Source: Morella rubra
Lineage: Eukaryota; Streptophyta; Magnoliopsida; Fagales; Myricaceae
Length of the DNA: 64,000 nucleotides
Assembly: GCA_003952965.2 (NCBI GenBank)
Contig: CM025851.1
Location: 33,105,440 to 33,169,439, forward strand
Direction: 5' to 3'
The notes beneath the pieces were generated by a model. The model was given only the letters and a program-made list of their open reading frames with translations, did no database searches and had not been told where the DNA came from. A program made the translations under genes and the position numbers. How positions within the stretch are numbered: position 1 is the first letter of the stretch; each line of letters opens with the position of its first letter. Positions 33,687-46,200 of this stretch are shown here, piece after piece.

Positions 33687-36600
33687 ATGGGAGGAACTGC
33701 AAGAACCCTTCTGGCCATCTCTCTCTCCTCGAACCTCTTCACTCTCTCTCGCCTCTCTCCTGCACCAATATGCTTCCCGCTCCGCAAAAGTAGTAGGGTT
33801 TTTCTAGGGTTTAGGCCTATATGCACTACAACCACATCCACCACCCCCGCCACCAACATTACTGAACCTGAAGAAATGAAGCACTCAATTCTCCTTGAGA
33901 GGCTGAGGCTGAGGCACCTCAAAGACTCTGGCAAACCCCCACAAAAGAGAAATCCGAAACCAGTCATTACTGCTGATGCTGAACATGAGGATAGGTTCAA
34001 GAAGAAGAAGACAGGGAAGAAAGATGTTGAGAGTTTTGAGGAGTTGGGTCTGAGTGACGAGGTTATTGGGGCTGTGAAGGAGATGAGTATTGAGGTTCCC
34101 ACCGAAATTCAGAGTATTGGGATCCCGGCTGTGTTGGAAGGGAAGAGCGTGGTTTTGGGTTCTCACACTGGGTCTGGCAAAACGCTGGCTTACATGCTGC
34201 CCCTTGTTCAGGTACTTCTTCTTTGTGTTTCTTTGTGAGTTTGATTTTGCATGTTTTTTAACAAAGTCCTGTGTAATTATTTTTGCTTGTGAGTCGATAA
34301 AGTTCTGGGATTTGGGTTTGCTTTCAGTTACTTCGCTTGTTGTTTAAAGCAATGTCTTTCATGAATTCTGTTCATGTATGGAATTTTGGGGGCATTGTTG
34401 CTTAATTTATTATTTGTGCTTTGATTATCGCATAATTTCGCACCCACATGGTTGAAATGGAACCTTGCATCTATATTTCTCACATACATCTTCTTTGTTC
34501 AATTCCGAAAATGTGCAGTGCTGAGTGGTCTGAAAGTGTTTTCTTAGCATCTACCTGTCGCAGGATTCATTATATCAATGGAAGAATTTAAATTTTCAAA
34601 TCTAACCATTTATGAAATTTTTTGGGTGATCCACTTCGTCATCTTCCACTGATTTTCAGAGCATCTCAATGATCCCTCTGTGTTGTTATTTTGATATTTC
34701 AAGTGTTTTGTTCTTGTCAATTTTTTGTTTTGTAGTTGCTAAGACGGGATGAGGAACTTTATGGTATGCTACTGAGGCCCAGGCGTCCTCGAGTTGTTGT
34801 ACTATGCCCCACGAGGGAGTTGTGTGAGCAGGTATGTTTGTTCTATTTCAGGATCTCAATCTTACTATGCTATGTGGACTTAAACTTTACCCTTAAAGTG
34901 AGCTTCATTTTGTAGGTATTTCGCGTTGCAAAGTCTATCAGCCATCATGCACGGTTCCGTTCAACTATGGTAAGTGGTGGAGGCCGTGCAAGACCTCAGG
35001 AGGATTCGTTGAATAATGCAGTCGATATGGTAGTCGGGACCCCTGGCAGGGTTCTTCAACACATTGAGGAGGGAAACATAGTGTATGGTGACATCAAATA
35101 CCTGGTGAGTGTCCTAATGTACAGATGTCATATTATATTGTATCTGTATGGCTTTCCGAGTGCAAGTTGTTTTCAATGTGTACGTAATGTAGGTTTTCAA
35201 TCACTGTTTAGAAGTGTAAGAAAACTGCCAAGTGTGTCCTTACATTAGTAAGCTGGTACCGTTAATGATGGTGGTAATCCTTTAGTAGGTTTTGGATGAG
35301 GCGGACACCATGTTTGATCGTGGCTTTGGTCCTGACATACGCAAGTTTCTTGGCCCATTGAATAATCGTGCTTCTAAGCTCGATGGTGAAGGATTTCAAA
35401 CTGTTTTGGTCACTGCAACAATGACTAGGGTATGCCAACTTGCACTCTTGTCTTATTCGAATTGAATTTGTCTAGTTCCTCAATGATTATCAAAAGGAAC
35501 TGCTTTGTTTCCTTCTAGCATGTGAAAGTATTAATCTTAAAAGCAATCATAACAAGATCTGTTGTATATCTTGAGAGTTAATTCTAAACTAGTTGGGTTG
35601 TAAGAAAGGAAATAGACGAATAGGAAGCCTTCTTTCAGAGATCTATTTATTGATGCCTTGGGCTATGATTCCCTTTCATATTACTTATAGGATGTGTCAT
35701 ATGAACAGAAATAAAATAGATTAGCTTACATGCATATGGTCAAAATGACCATGTAGTATTCCATTTCCTTAAATTTACTTAGCATTCAATATCCAACCTC
35801 CCATGCACTCTTATAGTTTTAAGATAATATAGAGACAGAGTGATGGTGCCTCCCTCTCATGTACAGCCAGCCAGCCCACCCCTGAGTGGCATTTCACCCC
35901 TAACCATAACTCATCTGCTGTTTTTCTTTCTGTTACTTCAAAAGTAGCTGCTTCAGCCTCACCCACTTGAATTTTTGATATTCCTTTTTATTTCTCATCA
36001 AACGAATGGCATCTTCTTCTAGAAATCCTAGCTATTCTTAGCATGATATTTGGGAATCTCATAAGGGCGATTCCATAGTAAGGGTTGTCCTGTGTTTTGT
36101 TTGGTTTTCGGGGAGTGGAGGGGGAGGCATGGATGATGGGCTCTTATGTGAGCATTTAAGAGTTCAAAATTCAGGTTCTCTTTTTGTGAATATGGATATC
36201 TGGCTGCCATTAATTGGAATGCTGCAGTTTTTTCCTGGATTTTCCTGACCCACTTTACTTTTGATATTGAAATTATCAACCAGAGCATGTAGATGACTGA
36301 TTTAAAATCCAAAAGGCCTCATTGCTCTATTCGACTGAGGACATGTAGAAATGCACAAAATTTTGAGACTTATGACACTCTTCACGGTTTTGAGGGTAAC
36401 GCTGTTCACCATTTAAATCGAGCAACTTACTGAAGAATTTTATGTCATGCCCTTAGTTACACCAGACAGAGGCTGATTCTACATTAAAAACTGTGGTTAA
36501 TTTTGCCGTCTCTTAGTGCTTGTAGGAGAGATTTACCTTCCTATGGAGTGTTAACAATACTGCAAATGAGGTGGTATGTATATAGCTGCTTGTATTATGA

Positions 36601-39600
36601 ATATCCTGAATGGTTTTTAGGCTCAAAGTTGCCTGCTATTTGGCGATTCAGTATTTGTTAAACTAAGAATCATGTAATGATGTAACTTAAAACAATTTTT
36701 GCTTCCTGTCAGTAGGTATGAACGAATAAGAGATCTTAGAGATACAAAAAAGAAAATTTCTCCAGCAAACCTCTCTTAGTTGGGGGAAAGAGACAGTCCA
36801 AGAGCCTTCTTACTGTGACTGAATATGTATTCTATAGCACTGTAATCCAATGGCTTTGTTTGACAAGATTTTTGTCAGATATGAAATTTAACTTTTAAAA
36901 TTTACAGGCAGTGCAAATGCTGATTGATGAGGAATTTCAAGGCATTATTCATTTGCGCACATCAACACTGCATAAAAAAGTTGCATCTGCTCGCCATGAT
37001 TTCATCAAACTTTCGGGTTCCGAAAATAAACTTGAAGCTTTATTACAGGTATACTTCTGTGATTATCTGTCCTATTGTTTTTTTATTTGTCAACAATCAG
37101 CAATGGTTATGTGTATGAGCATCTATCAAATAGTGATGTTTGCATCAATACATAACTGCTGTGTAGTGCAAATGTTAAGCAACGTAAGTTGAAGTTGTCT
37201 GTTTGGTTACAAGAATTGAAGTAAAAGATAGAGTAGTAGTCCATAAAACATGTGCCTCAAATATGCCAAAGTACCAATAAACAGTCTAGGGGCCATCAAT
37301 AACTTATCTTCCTAGAATTTACTTTGATATGCTTGCAAACTTACTTCTCTAGCATTTGTGGATGTTGTCCTGATCTATGATTGCTGGCTTGGGAGCCTGT
37401 GAGAGCCTTTGCCTTTACCCCCTGACTTTTTCAGTCGATGAAGCCTATAGCTCTTGTTCTTCCAATGGTAGTTTAGTTAACCATTTTACACTTGACTACA
37501 AATTTTAGTTTGAAACAGTTATATAGCTGAATTTACTCAGCAAAGTTGATTAACTAAGCAATATCTTTGTGGGTTATGTGGTAATGAAAAGGCAGGTTTT
37601 GGAGCCAAGCTTGGCAAAGGGAAACAGGGTGATGGTATTCTGTAACACATTAAATTCTAGCCGAGCTGTTGATCATTTTCTGGATGAAAATCAGATTTCT
37701 ACAGTCAATTATCATGGCGAGGTGCCTGCAGAGCAAAGGTGATACAATATGGCACATTTGTATTGCCCAGTCCCCTCTCTTGCTGGGGCTCCTTAAAAGG
37801 TCTTTATATTTGCAATCTACTGCCTGCATATTTTTTCCTGCACCAATGAACAGCCTGCATTTGCTCTAAGGAAATGATCACAAATTGCTTTGGCAAGTAG
37901 TCATGTTTTCAACTGCCACAGACATGTCTATCATTTTGGGGGTTGCTGATTATGATGCAGAGATTCCAATGAAAGGACATTATCTCATCTTCAAATGTGT
38001 TGAGTGCATATTTTTTTAATTTTTTAAAGAAGTTTGAATTTGATGAAATTATATATACTGCTTGATGGCTGTCTAAGCCTCTCAGGAGTGCTGCCTACGT
38101 AGATTGTGGGGCTTCAATACTTCAGGTTTCTTTTCCCTCGTGTTTTGGGCCCACCAATTCTTCTTTTTAAATGCTGTAATTTCTCTTTGTCTTAGAAGAA
38201 AAAGGTTTAAATTTTTGTTCTTCATTAGATATTGTCAAGCTAGTTCAGTATTATTGCATAAGACACTTGATGTTATTCGGGTCAACTGTCAATTTTGTAG
38301 GTATGTTCTGCTTCCCTCAAAGCCATGTAGGATGAGTATTCAGCTAAGATTATTTGGTGACCTTTTTTGTTTTTTACTTTTGGAGTGGCATGAAAGAAGC
38401 TCTGCCACACAAAAGTCTACTTTCATCGTTTTTGTTTTGGGCAAAGTCTTCTTTTATCTTTTCAGAAAGTTGAGCTCTTATCAACTTCTTGTAGAACCTC
38501 CAATGTGGTTAACAGTCCTCTCTAAATGGTTACACCAATCCTGATATTGCTGAGATGTGAATAAAATTGGAATATATGTAAGAAGGAACTCTTCATTCAT
38601 ATTCATTCATATTACACCTGGTTACACCAATCCTGATATCTGAGATGTGAATAATATGTAAGAAGGAACTCTTCATTCATATACATTCAGATTACACTTA
38701 GAATTGTAATCTTCAGGTATGATCGATCAAGCATAAGGGATATCTTTATATGAAAATGGCTAATGCGTTCTGTTTTTTACTGTCTGCCTTTTCATTAGGA
38801 TATTAGGCTATCTTGACTGTGCTTTATGTTTTGTAGTGTGAAAGTTCCATTTATGTAGCATTCAAGTGAAACTTGTTTTTAAGAAGGGTTTTTTTTTTTT
38901 TTTTTCCAGTTGGCCATTAGGAGAGCTTTTTTAATACTTTTTTTAAATGCTATATAGGATTAGAAAGCTTTTCTTTATTTAATACCTTTTTTTATTTTAT
39001 TTAAATGAAGAACAGTGTTAGGAGCTTAGTGTTATTATTATACCTCTTAAGCTGAATGAAAGCTCCATAGCTCTGCACATAACCCTCTATGCTATGTGGG
39101 ACCCAAAGTTGGCTACTAAGAAGCAACATCTCCTTAAAATGAGTGTAGTCAACAATTTTTAGATGGATGGATGAGAATGCCACAAAAGTCTTTTCAGAAC
39201 ACAGAGACTGATTAGCATATTGGGGGGAAAGGTTGAGTCAATCCAATCTGATAGAGTGAAAGGAGGTAGAGGGAGTTTAAAATAACAAAAGTGGCGAAGA
39301 AGGATGTATTAAATAGAGTCGAAAAATTACCAGGAGAAAAAAATTGGGTGGCAATAGAGTGTATGATTCTAGTTAAGATAGAATGGGATTAATATGATTA
39401 ATCCCATTAGTTGACGAGGATCCATAGCAAATCCTGATGTAATTGTGATGAAGGTTTAACTGAGTTAGATTGAGTTCTTGTGTGCGTGTGTGTGTGTGTG
39501 AGAGAGAGAGAGAGATTTGGTCTTTAGTATTATGGGGGGCTATGGTTCATTCTATTTCATTTTTTATAGGCATGGTTCTACACAAAGTGTGCATACATCT

Positions 39601-40936
39601 GAGCTTTTATCAACAAGAGCCACTGTCTCCAGGAATGCAGACATATGCATTACCACATATTTATTTGTCCCAAGTGACAATGGAAACCTAAGTCCATTTA
39701 CCATTCACACTTGTTACATGCATACGTATGCATGCATAACAGTTTACAGTACTTATCCCAACCCTTTTTTTCCTTCTAAACCCAGGGTTGAAAACCTGAA
39801 AAGGTTTAAGAGTAATGATGGAGATTGTCCCACATTGGTGTGCACAGACTTGGCTGCCAGGGGACTTGACTTGGATGTAGATCATGTTATCATGTTTGAT
39901 TTCCCCTTGAACTCTGTAAGCATCATCTCTTTGGTCTCTTGGGTGTTCTGTTGGTTTCCCCCCTCCCCCCTCTCCCTCTCTCTCTCTCTCTCTCTCTCAC
40001 AAACTTCTTTTTTTTTCTTTCATTTCGACATGAGGTTGTTTGATCCTAATCTGCTTTTACCTTATAGATTGATTACCTTCATCGCACAGGAAGAACTGCT
40101 CGCATGGGTGCAAAAGGTGCGCAGCAACTGTTCCCACATAATTTGCTTTCTTTTTTCTGTCATTTCAAGTGAGGAAAAAAACAATGTATGCTTGCCTTTA
40201 AATTTTATAGTGAAAAAGTTGTGTATATACCCAACACTTCAATTGAAAATACGTAATTTTAATCTTCATGTTTTAAGTGGGGACTGGACATAGCAATGAA
40301 GGTAGAGAGAGTGTCTACTGATATTGCATGGAGTTGTGTATCTTTCTATGCAAGTCTGAGAAAAGGAGGAAAATGAAAAGAAAGGAAGAAAGGACTGAGA
40401 AATTGGACCCATTTTAAGGAGTTCTTTATTCTTTAACAGAGATTTTGGTGACTGTGACGCCAAAAGTACTGGTCAGGTTACCCTAAGAAAACATCTTCCT
40501 TCGTACAGGGAAAGTAACGAGTTTGGTTGCTAAAAAGGACCTCATGTTGGCCACCCGGATAGAGGAGGCTATGGGGAAGAATGAGAGCTTGGAGTCTCTT
40601 ACTGTAGATAATGTCCGGAGGGACATTGCCAGGGCCAGAATAACTGGGAACAAGGTGATGAATGCTAAATCAGTTCAGGTTTCACGTCAGAAAAATAAGC
40701 CCGGAGTGAAAGCTAAAAGGGCACCTGCCCCAGCAAAATCTACCAAGCCAGCAGTCACGAAATCAATGAAGTCGTCCAGTGCCAGTTCCTCAAGAAAACC
40801 ATCTTCAGGTGGGAAGAAGCAAATAGCAAGCAAAAAGTCCAATTCTGTAAAATCTACACCTTCGAAATTAAGTGTTGTTGGGTTTAGGGGGCGCAGTGCT
40901 TGGTCTAATAAGAAAGACTCAATGAGTTCCAGATGA
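33687..40936 (+). CDS. RH39: DEAD-box ATP-dependent RNA helicase 39, plastid
   Basis: Nine exons: 33687-34211, 34736-34831, 34916-35104, 35289-35429, 36908-37048, 37596-37738, 39786-39915, 40068-40116 and 40509-40936, giving 613 residues, near the Arabidopsis RH39 length. All introns are GT-AG. Motifs: a Ser/Thr/Leu/Arg-rich transit-like N-terminus, Q region ([14 protein letters not shown]), Walker A HTGSGKT (160-166), PTREL, TPGR, DEAD (273-276), TAT, then in RecA2 the VFCNT stretch, TDLAARGLD, and [10 protein letters not shown] (460-469). The C-terminal 120 residues are basic and Ser/Lys-rich. Arabidopsis RH39 acts in chloroplast 23S rRNA maturation (the hidden break). It is the likely parent of the truncated copies at 25358 and 30081. 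Introns 4 and 6 are long (about 1.5 and 2.0 kb). Confidence 0.95.
38528..38699. repeat. Two-copy tandem repeat in RH39 intron 6
   Basis: Units at 38528-38619 and 38620-38699 both begin GGTTACACCAATCCTGATAT and end in a CATTCATAT-rich stretch; the second has small deletions. Confidence 0.85.
39481..39515. repeat. (TG)n(AG)n microsatellite
   Basis: Compound dinucleotide run within RH39 intron 6. A second, (CT)n, run lies at about 39975-39999 in intron 7. Confidence 0.9.
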
Positions 40937-41411
40937 ATGTATTTGAATTTTGGACTGAATTAATGATTAAGTTTTGCACCTTACTGTAAGTTTTGCGTGT
41001 CAATTTTTTCCATTATCGTATCAATATTGCTTTTACAAGGTTTTACTAACTTATGTACGAATGTTATGTCCTGGATATGGATTCTGAGTTTATAACCAAA
41101 TATTGAATGCAATCTGGGCTCTTGTTCCCCCTTATGTATCTTCCTCTGCCAAGGCAATGCCATGGTCTATATTGTTTATTTGCCTTGTTTAGGATAAATA
41201 CAATCAGGTATACCTGGAGACAAGCATTTTTTTATAGAAGTATTTATCTCATTTATTACGGCATCAATTTCATTTTATCTGAAGCCTGCAAGACCATATA
41301 AAAAACGCAAATTTGCAGGTGAAGTTTTCCTGAAACATATAACAAAGCAAATTTGCAGGTGAAGTTACAAGAAGCTTCGCAACAACAGCAGGTATTGTGT
41401 TTCACATCCTA

Positions 41412-41786
41412 TTACTTCCAGGTGAGTAAAGGGCGAGAAGGTTTGGCAGGGACAATATTCCCATTGGAGTCATAAATTATGACACCAGAGAAATCTGGTA
41501 GCTCGCACTTCCCCCCCATAAGTATGTTCTTCTTCCAGACTGAGAGATCCCCGCTGAACATGCTTGGGCTGCCATTCGTAGTTAGGATCCCTGCTTCTGT
41601 ATTGAGCTCTATTACAGGGTCTCCATTGTTGAAACCATAGCATGCTCTCCAATGGCGATGCCATTTACGGGAATGAGAAGCACACATGAACAGAGCAATG
41701 GCACAAAATAGAAGAGTCATCACCCCGAGGCCGAGTTGAAATGTGCTTGGTAGTGAGTGCTGCATCAACAGAAGCTGGCGAGCCAT
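41412..41786 (-). CDS. Small plant membrane protein of unknown function
   Basis: A 124-residue single-exon frame. Residues about 16-37 (FQLGLGVMTLLFCAIALFMC) are a hydrophobic membrane segment, followed by a basic His/Arg-rich stretch (SHSRKWHRHWRACYGF) and a polar tail containing ELPDFSGVIIYDSNGN. The pattern resembles an uncharacterised family of short plant proteins with one membrane span, but I cannot assign a name or function. It is convergent with RH39, whose stop is about 480 bp away. Alternative starts at the internal Met residues are possible. Confidence 0.7.
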   Translation of the reverse strand: MARQLLLMQHSLPSTFQLGLGVMTLLFCAIALFMCASHSRKWHRHWRACYGFNNGDPVIELNTEAGILTTNGSPSMFSGDLSVWKKNILMGGKCELPDFSGVIIYDSNGNIVPAKPSRPLLTWK

Positions 41787-42715
41787 GGGAAGTCTGAAGG
41801 TGGGTTGTGCCCGGGACAGTGAGAACTGAAGGGTTTATGTAATCTTCTTCTTGGGCCAAATGGGGTAGTTGGATTAGGAAGATTCGTTAGACTTTAGCTC
41901 GAGACTTTTGACTTGGTATGGTGGTTTTGGTGGTTCACGATAACAGTGTCTTCAGTGATCTTTGACCTCTTCTGTTCCATCTGATGTAACTTTTACTTTC
42001 CCCTTTTATTTTTTGGGTCCAAACTTCACCTGCTTCTATAAATTCTGTTGCGAACCAAGATGACTCTTGAAACGTTACACGTGTTTTTCACCATCTTAGG
42101 GTAATGTTTGGCAATAGAAAATTAGAGATAAAATTTTTACAACCAAACATCAAAATCTCAAAATTTTAATTCAAATTCTAAAACATTTTCACACTAACTT
42201 CAATAATTTTTCATAAAAAGACAATATATCAAATCTTCTATCTCCTTTTTTTTTAACAAACTTCAATAAAAATTATTATAAAATCAAACATTCTTAAAAA
42301 ATTTCACCAACATTTTAAATTTTCATGAAAAGTCAATACTCTAAAAATTTATCCTACAAACTCAAAAGTTCTTAAAATTTTTAGTTGCTAAAAATCACCT
42401 AATTGCACCATCTTTTTTTTTTTTTTCTGAGTAATCTTGCATAATTTATTTCAAATTAGGTACTTAAATTAGTATTTGCTTCTATCCTCCAACATTATTT
42501 CCGGGATTTTTGGTGGGATTTCTTTTGTTTTGGGGTGTATTGGCTGTGCTATACAATAAGGGCAGCCCTCAATTTGCACCCACTGGACATTTTCTGGGTC
42601 CAAAATGGGCCATATAAACATCATCCAGCCCATTTCGATACAACCTACGTCGGGATTTAAAGACTCGGTTCTGCCACAGCTCTCGCTGTTCTCCATTGAA
42701 TTGGGGAAAGAGAAA

Positions 42716-43213
42716 ATGGTTCGACGTTCACAAGTCTCTCTCTTTAGAGCGTGTTTCAGGCACCCTTTTCAACGTTTGATAATACCCTCTTCTTCGTCTT
42801 TCCTGCACTCACTCGCAACGATTCCAGCTCAACTCGTTCCAGACTCAGTGTCTTCTCCAAACACCAAGTTACCCGTTATACTTAACTCAAATGTAAGCTC
42901 GCTAAACCAGTTTAGGAAGTACAGTGCTGAGTCTGGTGACTCAGTGGCCGAGTTTGACCAGAACAGAGAGGTAGACATGATTAACCTCAAGTTTGCTGAA
43001 GCTAGAGAGGAGATAGAGATGGCTATGGAGTCCAAAGAGACTGTGTATTTTGATGAGGAGGCGGAGTGTGCTCGGGCTGCAGTGAAGGAAGTTCTGGACA
43101 AGTTTGAGGCGCTATTAGCGAAGTTGCCGGAGAACGGAAAGGCGGCGTTGCAGAGGTCAATGGGGCTGAAGATTGAGCAGTTGAAGGCTGAGCTTCAGCA
43201 GTTGAATGAGTAA
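42716..43213 (+). CDS. Small protein, probably organelle-targeted, unknown function
   Basis: 165 residues from the ATG at 42716 (MVRRSQVSLFRACFRHPFQR). The frame stays open upstream to 42605, but this start gives a classic Arg/Ser/Phe-rich, acid-free targeting presequence of about 55 residues and a suitable AAA-ATG-G context. The mature part (about 80-165) is a highly charged helix, FAEAREEIEMAMESKETVYFD, then alternating Glu/Lys/Leu ending in GLKIEQLKAELQQLNE, probably a coiled coil. It looks like a conserved mitochondrial or plastid small protein of plants. I do not recognise a named family. Confidence 0.75.
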   Translation: MVRRSQVSLFRACFRHPFQRLIIPSSSSFLHSLATIPAQLVPDSVSSPNTKLPVILNSNVSSLNQFRKYSAESGDSVAEFDQNREVDMINLKFAEAREEIEMAMESKETVYFDEEAECARAAVKEVLDKFEALLAKLPENGKAALQRSMGLKIEQLKAELQQLNE

Positions 43214-46200
43214 TGAGGTTGGTGAAAACGGGCTTTTGTCCAATTTGTATTCGAATTCTCTAATTATCTTTCTTCTTTTTGGCTGTGTTTGTTGAGGCCA
43301 ATTTGGGAGGTGATGCTCTAGGTTAAAGAGTTGGGAATTGCGGCGATTAATTTTTGAAATAGGAAAGGATAGTGGTGATTTTGAATAATGAATTGGCAGT
43401 GAGTTCTTCAAAATAAATCTCTGTTCCGAATTGTGGAATTCATGTGCTTGTTACCGGTAATGCTTCAATGACTTATGGAAACTGAATTATGCTGTTGATT
43501 ATTATTCCATAGTTCTTTCACTTCTGCATCTGTTAGCTTAGTTTGTTGTGATCCTCATGCCATCAACAACTACTTGAAACGAATATCATGAATGATGTAT
43601 GCTTTCTAGATTTGGAAACACATATGCTTCTCTTTCCCTATGTAAAGGATCTGACCTATCTTGCTAGTCAACTGGAAAAACTAAGTTGGTTCCTTTATCA
43701 AAACCTGACCACCACTTTAGCAGTCACACTTCAAAGAAACTAGAGGATGGGTTATCTGATATTGCTGAGGACCCGGCTTCGGAGCCAACAACAAGCCACC
43801 AATCTACATAATCACAATCTCCAAATTAAGAACCTAGGGTTTATGAGATTTGGGGATTTGGTTCAATTAGGGATTTAATCTAGACAAATCAATAAGATTT
43901 AACTAGGTTAAGGTTTGGAAATTGAAATAGAACGATAATCAAATATCAAGATAAAGAAAAGATGGTTGAATCAACTCTATTCAATAGATTGCAAGAATAC
44001 ATTTCAAAAATACAAAGAAAGATAAAATGATAGATTAGATCAAACCCTATCAATGAATTGTAAAGATAAGATCTTCAAACTTGGATTCAATGAATTGCAC
44101 CAAGCCAGCCCAAGTCTTCCAAGAGCTATGAATCCTAGAATACCGAAAATTCAAGAGTCCCCAAGGCCAAAACAAGCCATCACTAGTAAGTCTCAACATG
44201 AATGAATAATCCTCTAGGTTTACAACTAATTACACTTAACATAGAGAAACCCTAATGCTTAATTGACTATTAAACACTTATTTAACCCTATTCGAAATTA
44301 TAAAACTATCATTAACTTAAATATTCCCAAAATGCCATTAATGAGCTCAAGTGCTCCTCACATGTCCACCTTTTTTTTCAACAAGTCTCATGCTTCTCCT
44401 TCTAGGGCCTTCATCAGATACACACTATAGGGGCATTTGTTAAGGAACCATATTTGATCTTCTATTATTGTAGCAGTTATTTAAGACCCTAGAATAAAAG
44501 CATTGTAGTTCCAGTTCATGTTAGGGTGAAAAGATTGCTTTTCCTAATAATCTGGATGACAGGTGTCTATGCTGCTACCTTGAGAATGAAACCACACCAT
44601 AGTTGCTACACAGAAAGTAGGAAACAGCTAGCTGAGAAGCAAAATCTCCATTGACCCTTTTCAACTTAATGGTCTAAGTGATCCTCCCTTTCACAGGTTT
44701 CAATTAATCTTTAAAGCCATAGAGTGCAAAATCCTAAAAATGCTCTTCTCACCCTAGAAAGGGCTTGAATATGCTGGTGTCAATATTTGCCAACTCCAAA
44801 AAAGCAAATGATAAATTATGTGATGTTATATTTTGCTCGCATTTAATAATGCACATATCTTTAATTGTTGTTGGGCCTTAACTGCTCCATTTTTGTTTCT
44901 TATCTCTTGCTACTAGGCTGATGAATTTTCTCTCAAAGGTACATTGTTGTTCCTAGAGTGATTGGCACCTAAGAAGGGTTAGCTTGTGTGAAGGATAATA
45001 TGAGCTGAACCATCAAATGTCTAGAGAGCTACAGAAATCTGAAACCAGTCGTCTATTTCCTGGAATCTTAGCCCCTTTGAGATAAACCAAGTAAAATTCA
45101 AGAACTCGCCATAAAATGAATTTTTCTTCCAATCAATAAAACTCACAATCGAATTGAACTTCTACAAAGTTACCCTTTATCACGTGAGGTGTGATTCTAA
45201 ATGTTGGGTAGTGGAACAAGCCCATTGCTCTGCCTCAATGAAGGCATGCTTTATTCGTGAACTCTGAAGTTTGATCAGGGGAACAGTTACTAGTAGGTTC
45301 AAACACAACATTCTTTTAGAAAAATACCATGTTACTGACCAGATTCAGCCATGAAACATAAGGATTTTGAGTTATGACAATCTCAGATTTTTGTAAATTG
45401 AGCCATCAGTTTACGAGTTATGAGCACTTTTTTTATAGCAGGGCATTCTTTAGAAGCACTGCTGTTATCCTGATCCCAAAAATGGATAGGAAATTCATGT
45501 TTCACCTACATGTTAGTGTGTTTGGAGCTATCCAGATTCATGAAAATGTCCGTGTAGTTTCTGGATGATATTATGATAGACAAAGTCATTGTCATATATT
45601 TTGCAAAAGTGAGAAATGGAAGGAAAGGAAAGGAAAGAGCCAAATGAAAGTCATAAGAACGTCAGAAACATCTAAAGGTGCAAATGGATGGGTATCCCAT
45701 GTGGGGAACAACGAAAAATGGAATGGCTATGTCCTTTTGGACAAGCTGAGGAGGTTAGAGATAGAGCAACTAGGCAATTGAACTGACAAGGACAGGTCCA
45801 AGTTCTGTTCTGTTCTTATCGCTTCATTTTTCCTTGCTTCATTTTTTTCCGGTTTTTCTTTTGATTTTTCTAAACATCACTACTGTTGAGCTTCTCTTGT
45901 TAATCTTTCTGTTATTGTTAGGGTTCTCAACCTTTTAGCCAGTATGTGGTAACAGGAAGGTCAGAGAATTTTAGGCCCTGAACTGTCAGCCAAATACAAC
46001 GCAAAGCAGGGGAGTTTCTTTGATTGTAAATTTTCCTCACCTTTCAGAAGGTGAGATCCCACATGTTTGGTCTAGGTATAGCGGTGTAGGTTAACGAGGT
46101 GGCAAAGAAACCAGTTGACAGTTGACGAAGAAGTCTGTTTATCAGCACAAGAAAGAATGGTTTTGTCAAATAGGGACACAGAATGTCTAAATCTCTCTCG

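Noticed and set aside
43770-44410. Possible old LTR-type or other repeat segment
   Set aside because: Only base composition suggested it; I found no paired ends, target duplication or coding remnant.
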